Source of the DNA: Ischnura elegans
Lineage: Eukaryota > Arthropoda > Insecta > Odonata > Coenagrionidae
NCBI RefSeq assembly: GCF_921293095.1
Contig: NC_060258.1
Location: 744,001 to 808,000 of the forward strand
DNA length: 64,000 bases
Direction: 5' to 3'
The position numbers and the translations under genes were made by a program. A model generated the notes under the pieces. It made no database searches. It saw only the letters and a program-made list of their open reading frames with translations, and was not told where the DNA came from. This document shows positions 54,995 to 64,000 of this stretch, piece by piece (the stretch's first letter is position 1; each line of letters starts with the position of its first letter).

Positions 54995-55453
54995 AGACCT
55001 GCAGTGTTGGAAAAAATAATACGGCCTGGATACTGGCCTGAAATTAACAGCGACATAGCACAATATGTGGAAATGTGTAGTGTCTTTGAAAATTTAATAC
55101 CTGCAAATGCAAAAGAGTCAATGATTGGTTAGGAAATACCAGAATTTCCCTTAGAAAAGATTAGTATGGAATTAAGGAATTTTGCTAGAAAAAATTGATA
55201 GTTGTAATCGATTATTTTTTAAATGGATCGAATTATTGTTGCTTGGATCATGTACGGCAGATACAATTGTAAAAATCTGAAACCAGTCTTTACAACCCAT
55301 CGTATTCCAAGAGTAATTACCTATGAAAATATGCCTTTTAATTCTCTTTACTTCGGAAATTTTGAAAATTATTGGGGAATACGGTTAAAAACAATTAATT
55401 CACCTCTTTACCCTAAATCAAATGGACTAGCTGAAATAGGAGTTAAAATGTAA
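54995..55453 (+). mobile_element. Gypsy-type LTR retrotransposon fossil, integrase region
   Basis: Plus-strand remnants of the integrase: a region resembling the zinc-binding/core entry (PGYWPEINSDIAQYVEMCS) and part of the catalytic core with HRIPRVITYENMPFNS and INSPLYPKSNGLAEIGVKM. Broken, old and partial; no LTRs were identified. Another integrase fossil lies at 61345-61640. Whether the two belong to one insertion is not established. Confidence 0.75.
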
Positions 55454-55649
55454 TGAGAGTCGAGATGATGTTCATCTCTCACTGTTGGAACATAGAAACA
55501 CTCCTCTCTCTGGCCTCACCCTTATTCCAGAACTCGGGTGGACGCGAGCTACTTAAAGCGCGAAGGGTTTACAGCTAACGGCAGTCACTTTGCCATCGTA
55601 CTCTGGTGACCGGGCGGTTAAGTGAAAGGCCGTGAATCCGTCTCTCTAA

Positions 55650-56081
55650 TGCCTCATTCACATTACGATCGTCCGAGCCGTCATCCTAACGATAGTAGAC
55701 CGAACTAGCCGTGTGAATGCAAGTCCTGACTATAGTTGACGTAGTTCCGAGCGTTGCCACTTTACGATGGTTAGGCGCTGGGAGACCGGAAACGGAAGCG
55801 ACAAGAGAAAGACGAAAAGCTCGTGAAGCTCTTTTTTTTCCATGGACATTTCATGGATTTGTCCTTCGAAGGAAGAATATGGGCGGAAGAAAAATTATTC
55901 GTTAAATACACGTTAAACACAGTAATATCTTGTCCATGCATACCTCAACAGCTTTGCTAACATTCAATTTCCCGTTCACTTTAGATGTCAGCAATAGAGG
56001 TCAGCACAGGTTTTAACCATCGTAATGTGAATGCACGATAGTTCCGACGACGGCTCCGACGATCGTAATGTGAACGAGGCA
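55650..56081. mobile_element. 432-bp MITE with TAA target duplication
   Basis: Ends TGCCTCATTCACATTACGAT and the inverse ATCGTAATGTGAACGAGGCA, extended inward by cgtc.gagccgtc / gacggctc.gacg. TAA flanks both sides (55647-55649, 56082-56084). A second inner pair (gtgaatgca / tgcattcac type words) lies further in. The 3-bp TAA duplication fits PIF/Harbinger-like MITEs, though TA-targeting groups are not excluded. Open frame 55717-55905 is not conserved with anything known. Confidence 0.85.
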
Positions 56082-56089
56082 TAATGGCC

Positions 56090-56230
56090 TAGCCATAGAC
56101 GTCACTGATGTTGGTGGCGTAGATCGTTGCGACCCAAGGTGCGTAAAATAGGAGGTGGTCTCAGCTGAAACTCCGTGCGGGCGTGACGTCACGAAGTTCC
56201 CAACGTAGACGTATGCCCGGGAATAACAAG
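56090..56230 (-). repeat. CRE-bearing repeat, copy 1 (partner 58540-58680)
   Basis: Inverted match to 58540-58680. Shared: gaacttcgtgacgtcacgc, tcagctgagaccacctccta and tacgcaccttgg. Both contain the palindrome GTGACGTCAC. Could be a promoter-like module or part of a dispersed element. Confidence 0.7.
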
Positions 56231-58539
56231 CAGGAACCGGGCCGTGATATCGCCTTTCCGCATCGAATTCTTATGAGTTGCAATAAAAATATCGTTATTG
56301 GCCATCAGATTATGTTGTATACTCTTCCGGAATGACCCTGTTTCCTTCTCAATCGCATCAGAAAACTAGCAAAGTAAGCAGAATTATCGTATTCTACATC
56401 TTATAGTTTTACCCGTAAAATATCGTTATGATCATGCTATTTGAAATTATAAACTCATAAGAGAAATAAGCTACCGTAAAAAAATAGTTAAACACGTATT
56501 TTATTTAAGTATTTTAGCTGTAGAATTTAAACTGAAAACCAGGACTGCAGATTCGTTGCCACTCCAAAATCGCAAATGGAATTCTATTGATATCAAGATA
56601 AAACATTTACATGTAATGTAAATATGTATCGCAACTATCATTTTGGCTAAAAATAAATATCCTCTGTTAATTGGAGACCGTAATCTGAGCTAAGTCAGCA
56701 CCAGCAGCAGTTAATTCGCCACAAAAAAGTAATTAAGGGAAAACTATAAGCGTGCCTTAGACAAGTTTTGATGATTTTACAGGACGTTTTTCCGGGTATG
56801 GAATTTATATATGTATTAACATGGTAAATCATATCTGAAAGTACTAGTATTAATCTCATGCCCACAAAGTAGCAATACTTACTATGGAATAATTTGAGCT
56901 TTAGGATTAAAGTAAAATATAAGCTGAGAAACAAGATCGAAGTTATTCCGCACATAATTTCCAAGTAAACTTCCATTAAGGTAGTGCAATGAACAGAATC
57001 GAGGACGAATCTGGTCACTTTTAAGGGCTGACTAATCAGAAATATTATCATTCCCCGAAACAAGACAAGAGCAACGACGGAAACCACAACCTAACATGCA
57101 GTACATGTGCTTTTCATGAGAGTTTCAGCATGGATAACAACTGCATTAAATGGAATCACAGACATAGGAATTAAAAAGGAAAACAATTCACATTTTTCAA
57201 ACTTATATAATGTACACACACGTCAAATGTTACATTTTCAGAATGATGTAAGAACGCCATTGAAACTATAAGATATCATATTAGTTAATAGATACTTAAT
57301 ATTATTTATACAATCAATGCAAAGTAAGCAACTTAAAAATTAATGTTAAGTACAAATGATGAAACAATTATATCGAAAAAGTTTCAAATTAGTGAGAGAA
57401 CCATGAAAAGGAGATGAAAGCCGCCACGCATATTCCATTAATTGTTGCTGGAATAGCTGAACCTGTAATTGAGAATGTGTATTAATTGCTGAGCTTGATT
57501 AGACCAAAAAAACAAAGAATTTAATAGTTCAATGAATATCATCAGAGTGATATATACATTAAATGGTCAGCATCATCAATCATCATACATTCTAAAACCT
57601 TTGGATCTTTATCAAACATGCTATCACTCAAGTTTCTAATTCATCTTTCAAGGTTTGCACTACAAGAAGACAATGATTGAGCACTTTCAATTTTCAGTAT
57701 TAGCAACATACAATAATAACTGCAAAATGAAACTATAAAACATAATAATATGATATAACCATTACACAACAACCATTTTTCCTCGACAAAAAGATTTCGA
57801 TATTTACCAAAATATCTGCATTTATAATTAAATTTAATAACTGCAATCATAAAAAACTAATACATTTCTCAATCATGACCTTTGTATTTTTTATGACTAC
57901 TGAAAATAATAAGGTATAAAACCCGGCAACTTACCAAATAGCAGAATAGGTAGATGAATTTCACATTCAATAGACACTTCCAATCATATCCACAACTTAA
58001 TGCTTCTCACCATGAAGATATAAAAACTGAATGATTCCAAATAAAACCATAACAGAATGTTAACTGGATATCCTTCTATCACTAGCAAAACATAATAATT
58101 CTCTAGGTAGGCCGAAACAATTGACATTTATGGAAAGAAACAAAAATTAAAAACAGGACTTCAGAATGGCATTGAATTAATGGAAAAGCCAAACTTACCG
58201 GCGGACAGAAGAATGACCTTAAGTACTACATTGATAACAATCTTTGTGGACTACTGATATACATATTCATATATACACATTCCTCACGGACACAATCAAA
58301 TAGGTACAGGTATAATACGAATCAAAATGAAGTGATAACTATTTCTGTAAAAGAAAGGAATTGTTATAAAGGATCCTCAGAAGGCCAGTGAATTTATCTT
58401 CAACAAAACAATACTTACCTGTCTAAAGAAATATTCTCAATTATTATGAAGTCAATTCAACCTCATACTCCAGTTACCCAAAGATTTCAAGTCAAAGTAC
58501 ATTGTAGCCTCAAATTGCTTCCACGGCTGAGCCACGATG
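56231..58539. other. No recognised gene
   Basis: AT-rich. A minus frame at 56695-57087 (130 codons) is strongly hydrophobic with several leucine/isoleucine runs, but no family is recognised and AT bias alone can give this. 57641-57850 is similar. The left boundary of the following repeat is ~58540. Confidence 0.35.
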
Positions 58540-58680
58540 CAAGGAACCCTAGGAACTCTGAGGAAGCGAAAGTCAATGTGGAACTTCGTGACGTCACGCG
58601 CTCCCTCCCCCACTTTCAGCTGAGACCACCTCCTATTATACGCACCTTGGTTGCGACCAATAGGAACATAAGAAGAAAAC
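58540..58680 (+). repeat. CRE-bearing repeat, copy 2
   Basis: Partner of 56090-56230, inverted. GC-rich relative to its flanks, with GTGACGTCAC at ~58589. The 90-codon frame across it (58446-58718) is not shared by copy 1 and is not called. Confidence 0.7.
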
Positions 58681-60877
58681 AAGTGAAGGGTGAAATACGC
58701 AAGATCCAGAAAAAATGAGCGCTAAAAAGGCGCTAATGTAACTGTTGTTATAGTTATCATACTTTTATTTTGAAAACTATTACTTGTGCGTACTAACTTT
58801 ATCTTAAATTAAAATATCGATTTAAATATTCTGAAATGTGAAACATGCATGTGTCCATCTTTAATATATGTTATTATTATGACTAATTATAACTAGACCA
58901 TGAAATATATTTACCTAAGGAGAAATAACTTATATTATGTGATGGGAGGTAAAATTTTCAATTACTTTTACAGATACGGAAGAAATAGGTGACAAATTAT
59001 TTAGTTTATCTGGCATGTATAGGCGATTTCTTTGTTTACGCATGGCTCCGATAGTTATTTTGATTTTGACGTCTTGTCTTGGAGTTTTCACTGGATATGG
59101 GTAGCGAAAAGATGAAACAGAAGAAAAGGGGATGGGTAAATGGAAGGATTAGATGGAAAGGCGCCGAATGCATGAAGCGCGAGAATCGTCCAAGATCGAG
59201 ATCCAAATGATCGTTAAAAAGAAATAAAAAAGCATTTGATATACAAAGAAATAAGTTTCAAATACTATTTACACTGTATTTACTCGAGTTCCTGTTTTTG
59301 AACGGAGACCGACTGCAAAAACGAGTCGAAATTTTAGGTTCTGCTTTGACATGCAGCAAACGCTTTGGGCATCGCAGTAATAAATATTGAATTTACCCTG
59401 CCAAAAGCCTCATATTTCTAGTGTATTCCTGTAGCGTGCGCCGATTCACAGGGGAAGGATGGAGAGAAATCACGAAACACTCGCTTTCAGGTCCAAGCCT
59501 TTATTATATCCTGCTCCACTGCCTTTATTATATCCTGTTTATTATGTCACAAGGCTTAAGGGCACGAGAAATTTTGAAAATGTACTTTTATTATGGAACA
59601 CTACTACCCTACCAAATTTGAACGATATCGGCGAAAGACACTTCGTGAATGTTCCTTGTTAGGGGCTCCTTGCGACGAGAGGTCGGTCACCCGTAACATT
59701 CCTTATTTTTCCGCGTGGTTTATTCATAATCAGTATTTGTTCTCGTAATCAGCCACTTTCCGTATAATTTGATCCTATAATAGACAGAATAATAGGTATA
59801 TTTATAGGGTTGTTTACAAAATGAAATAAGTGACTCATCCAAAATTTGGTGGTCATCCGAGAAAAACTGGCGACTCGATAAAACCCAACGGTAACCCGTA
59901 TTTTAAAGTGTACTTACGTTGAGAATATCCCATTGACAATATAGATAATGTATTTAACTCCATTCTGTGGATCATCGACCCCTTATTCCCCTTATTTTTG
60001 TTCTTTGGAACACAAGCAATTCTCCAGCGAGTAAACAGAGGTACTAGACGACGGGGCACTTTATATGGTTTTGTAGGAAACTTGATATACACGATTTATA
60101 AGGTTTTCACACGTTTTTCTATTGAATATCCATACTGTAATATACTTACTGCATTCAGCAAATGATGTAGGTGTGTAACGTAGATCACAATCTGCAATCA
60201 ACTTATGTCAATATTATCTTTCCAAATCTCCCAAAACAATCTCCTTTATTTATTTCAACAATGCCTTGGCAACCTAATATATTCACAATCCGAAGTTTGA
60301 CGTTAAAACAGCAATTATATCCGCCAAATTTGCGTTTGAGTCCCTAAATAGACAGTTTTTCTATCCACTTCCTCAATCCGTCATCAGTGGATACCGTGCC
60401 GTGATATAACGCGCCCACGCTCCGTCACGTGTTTTCGAGTAGTCGATGAAGATTATTTTTTATAGACTCAAAACTCAGCTTAAAACATAATTCATCCGCG
60501 AAAATTTCGGCGAGCACATTGAGGTAGGAATCTTCTTATTCTAGTACTTTTAAAAAGCGTGCATGTTCCCCATTGGTTTATAGCCCTTGAGAGATAACAT
60601 GCAAGTCACAGTATATATACAGAGTAAATTCTAAAATTCCACGCACCAGTAATCAATTTTTTGGTGATAATTAGCTCCAATAACGCTTACGATTTTGCAC
60701 TTGAAGCGAGGAAAATATGCGCTATATGATAACTAGCCCATTAAAGTTCCCTGCTTTAAGACTATTTGCTAATGCCAGTTCCAGAATGCAATTTTTCGCT
60801 TAAAGCGCCAATAACGGTATCGGTAACGGCTTTCCTCACGTTAGTGAGTTTTGGAATATGCCTGTAAAGTGAGTGCC
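58681..60877. other. No recognised gene
   Basis: Direct duplication of cctttattatatcctg at ~59501 and ~59523. 59421-59696 begins TGTATTCC and ends CCCGTAACA, which recalls a solo LTR, but no target duplication was found. Otherwise nothing recognised. Confidence 0.35.
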
Positions 60878-61291
60878 TTAACACACTCAATGATGAGAAA
60901 ATTTATCATAACACACCGCCACGCGGAAAAAATATTTTGCAATAATATATCAGATATTATGTCTTCCTTAATCGTATACAATCATACATAGTTCAAAATT
61001 ATTAAAATTTGCACTATTAATAAAGAAAATATTAAGTATTATAATAACATTACAGTAAATATATTATAATAAAAATAAGGAAAAAAATCTGCTGCAAGCA
61101 AACGACTTGTATCCAGTCACAGGAGAAGACACACTGAGACGCTAGGCACAATTGCAGGGTCTAGTAGAAGACGCGGAGGCAGATGGCGGGCCGAGAAACC
61201 TAACGGGACCGATGCCTTGTATTCAAGGCATCCGCGTCCTAGGCTAGCGCGGGATGCCTTGAATTCAAGGCATCCGCATTGAGTGTGTTAA
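60878..61291. mobile_element. 414-bp MITE with TTAA ends
   Basis: Perfect 15-bp inverted ends TTAACACACTCAATG (60878-60892) and CATTGAGTGTGTTAA (61277-61291), with TTAA as the likely target duplication. Near the right end are two palindromes built from gatgccttg.attcaaggcatc (61211-61232; 61252-61275, the latter perfect over 24 bp). No coding frame. TTAA targeting fits a piggyBac- or Kolobok-type MITE. Confidence 0.85.
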
Positions 61292-61344
61292 AGTGCAGTT
61301 AACGTGTCCATTAGTAGAAAGTACGAATCGTTAGCGGGTTACAG

Positions 61345-61640
61345 AATATGCGTGTAGGTGCATCTCCAGCTCAGTTAATAATGAGTCGAAGGCTAACGTC
61401 CAAATTGCCTATAAGTAGAAAATTGTTGAAACAACTGATTCAGAAAGATGTACGTAATAATTTGAGGTCAAATGTAAGCAATATTATGACAGAGGTGCTG
61501 TCACCAGGCGAGACTTTTACCCAGGTGATAAAGTTGTAATAAAAATAAGAGTCTGGTTACTTGGTGTAGTAGTGGCCAAAGAGAGAACACCATGGTCCTG
61601 CATAGTAAAAATATCATGAGAATCGGATGTTGCGAAGGAA
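61345..61640 (+). mobile_element. Gypsy-type LTR retrotransposon fossil, integrase C-terminal region
   Basis: A short plus-strand remnant with GASPAQLIMSRRLTSKLP, the p...G.SPaqLlm.RRLrtkLP signature that follows the integrase core in Gypsy elements, and further family-like sequence downstream. Broken and partial, with no LTRs seen nearby. Confidence 0.75.
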
Positions 61641-64000
61641 TTCATTCCTTTTGAGACAATCTATAACCCTTATGTAAATAAATGATAACAATGTAATTGA
61701 TAGTGATTACAAAACTAGATCAGGCAGGATGGTGAGAAAACAAAAGAGGTACTGTGATTGATTGTATTTTGAATATTATTTCAATTTTTATTTTGTATTT
61801 GATTATTAACAATAATGTAAATTAGGTGATGTTAAAGTAAATTACTTTCTTTAAATTTAAACATTTGTAAATTGTAATGGTAAGGTCTGAAAAGTTTGCT
61901 TAAATTAAATGATTATTATTATTTTATAAAGTATGATGCTAACGTTGGAATGGTTATTTTCGTTTGGGTTGAATTTTTTAAATTGAAACGAAAATGTCAT
62001 GATATTTTCTCTTTTGTTTTTCAATTGTTTTAAGTGCTGTCTACACTCCCTTTATTCACATGCTTACTGTTGAATAAAGGTTCATACGAACATGGCAAGA
62101 AACATAATTGTGAGTTATCGAAATACGCAAATCAGCCCCCGGTTGGAGGTTGGGTCCATACCTTTCGAACGGCGATTAGCATTACTTTTGAATTTCGATC
62201 CATTTGCATGAATTTGAAATGCTCTCCCTCCAATGCAGTTGGAGAAGAGTATACCATATTTCACTTTTGTTGGAAAAATTTCCGCCTGCAAGTCAGTAGC
62301 GAGTGGAAGAAAGAAGTCGACAAAGACATCAAGAGAAAAGAACCGTTCTCATTCAAATGGCTGCTAGGGAATGTCGTACACCATATTGTGTTGTTGCTGT
62401 TTTATGGGTGATATAAGAATTCTGAAGGTAAATAGGAAACATAGGCCCAAGGACCATTCGCCTAATCTATAACCATCTGCGTGTGATGGAAGCCACAATT
62501 CCAGTTGCAAAGTTCAAGATAGTGAATTCGATGGAGACTTCGTAGCAGCCAATGCATAGCTCTATCCAATGAAACGTCGCTGCCCTTTTATGAGGTACAT
62601 GCCAAATAAACCAGACAAATTGGGAATCAAGTACTAGGTTTTGACAGATTTTCAATCAAAATACTGCATAAATGCTTCTCCATATTGTGGCAAAGATGAA
62701 GCTTGTCTATCAAATGAAACGTTGGGGAAATACAAAGTTTCTAAAGTGACCGAAACATCGAAGAATTCAGTGATAAATGTAAATTTTAACATTCATTTTC
62801 CATCAATTCGGCTAGCAGAAAATTTGAAAAAGTGAAAAATTTCTCTTACTTGTATTACATAAAAGTTGGAATTATTCTTGGAATTACGTAAATCTTGAAA
62901 TAATTCTCAATTATTAATTTAAGTATAATTGAAAATAACATGAAAAGCTCGATGTAGCATTAGGTTTCGATTCCTTAAAGAATTCATTTATTTTTCGGAA
63001 ATACCTCTTCTCGCATTTTGATTATAAAATATAATTTCTTACGTAATTTATATGAACTTATAAAAACGGCTTGCCTTAATGAAAGTTTTCATAGCATCTT
63101 ACGATCAATTTCCAGTTTCAGGACCACACCACGCGACGAAAGAAGCGATGATTGTTTCATGTTCTAAGAGACAAGAGGCTTTATTTCATTCGTTGGTTTA
63201 ATCCATTTTGATAGAAATGTAGTACCTGCTCAATCCTGTTGAACCACATTAAATTTGATACCAATGTGTGGACACAAAATAGTTTTCCTAGATTATTCAA
63301 GGTACACAATTCACCGTGGGAAGTGATAGGTGTTCATTTGTTCAAGATTTGATTCAAAAAGTTGAATTAAATTTTTTACATCTAATACTAATCTTAAATT
63401 TACTATTTATGCCACTAAATGAAGGATTGACCGTAGAACGAGAAATATAAACTAAATGATTCTGAATTTTATTATTATTTGAAATTTCAAAACATTACTT
63501 TACCAGTAATCATGTCGGTCGGAACTGCAGTAGTAGAGATAAAGGAAGAGGAATCCTAGGTGGAAAACCGCAGCCACAGAGAACCACAGTGGATAGAGGG
63601 CCATGACTATCGAGAGTGCAATGAACCTGCAACCTATGTGGATATGGAAGAAAACCACAGGTAAATGCAAGCAGGGAAAGTGAAAACTCTGTAAATTTGT
63701 TATTATAACACATTTATTGCTCAACCATATAATTACTATCGTTAGCCATTAGAACAAAGAAAGGATGAAAGGTCGTCCTAGCACAAGGTCCGATCGACGA
63801 CAATACGTGCGGATTGTTACGAAACAACCCAGCCAGAGCAAATTCCGAGATATCCTCGTTCCCTGGTGGAAACACGCGCGACGATGAAAACATGAAAATG
63901 CCTTTTCCCCATGTCGGTGAATAAAATAATGCGCAATTGATGTTCGATGCAGCACAACCAATCACTTCCAACACAAGTTTGATCTTTATATGTGGCAACC
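61641..64000. other. No recognised gene
   Basis: Plus frame 62034-62411 (125 codons, with EWKKEVDKDIKRKEPFSFKW) and 62641-62835 (64 codons) have plausible compositions but no recognised family. Minus frames at 63500-63998 overlap one another in different frames. No repeat was noticed. Confidence 0.35.

Noticed and set aside
56695-57087. 130-codon hydrophobic minus frame
   Set aside because: Its composition is explained by AT bias, and no family or splice context was found; mentioned only within the spacer entry.
59421-59696. Possible solo LTR (TGTATTCC ... GTAACA)
   Set aside because: The flanks do not match and the terminal inverted bases are imperfect.

Overview
The window is eukaryotic nuclear DNA. 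It is AT-rich, has no operons, and has GT-AG introns, tandem segmental copies and nested transposable elements. The mix of elements (piggyBac with TTAA targets, pogo/Tigger, a Helitron, two Penelope-like families, LINE and Gypsy relics, many MITEs) and a SWIM/YqaJ gene of a type known from insects point to an arthropod, probably an insect with a large repeat-rich genome. No species can be named from the sequence alone. All similarities were judged by eye.

Layout. 0.6-3.5 kb: a tandem duplication, each unit holding a minus-strand 58-codon exon of equal length and a long hairpin, plus two copies of a GAGAC-rich repeat. 5.8-6.4 kb: a minus-strand CENP-B/pogo-type helix-turn-helix fragment. 6.8-9.3 kb: duplicated blocks with paired candidate first exons starting MAGDEKF and MASDDKF. 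9.4-10.1 kb: a 0.67 kb TIR element, found again at 42.3 kb and in part at 40.6 kb. 10.8-14.9 kb: a diverged, inverted copy of the 5' region of the 28 kb gene, split by a 3 kb hAT-like element and a 0.67 kb foldback element. 15.4-18.3 kb: a decayed piggyBac. 18.7-25.3 kb: LINE relics and the first of two inverted 2 kb TIR elements.

26.6-37.3 kb is the core of the window. A split gene encodes a SWIM zinc-finger plus YqaJ (PD-(D/E)XK) nuclease protein with exons at 27.9, 28.15, 31.75-32.13 and 36.77-37.29 kb. The second 2 kb TIR element lies in its intron. Its last exon is interrupted by a 1.4 kb TIR element, which itself carries a nearly intact Penelope-like retroelement (RT plus GIY-YIG) flanked by 991-bp inverted arms. 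The reading frame runs cleanly across both introns and the empty insertion site, but one in-frame stop lies in the conserved C-terminal part, so this copy is read as a pseudogene.

37.3-46.4 kb: a ~530-bp repeat in three copies (the third opened by a second piggyBac, which holds the 0.67 kb element), a 471-bp TIR element with a 5-bp target duplication, and a degraded pogo/Tigger transposase. 48-64 kb: a second Penelope-like relic at a TA microsatellite, an unrecognised membrane-protein ORF (50.6-51.05 kb), a Helitron N-terminal relic, two Gypsy-type integrase fossils, MITEs with TAA or TTAA target duplications, and an inverted CRE-bearing repeat. Much of the remainder holds nothing recognisable.
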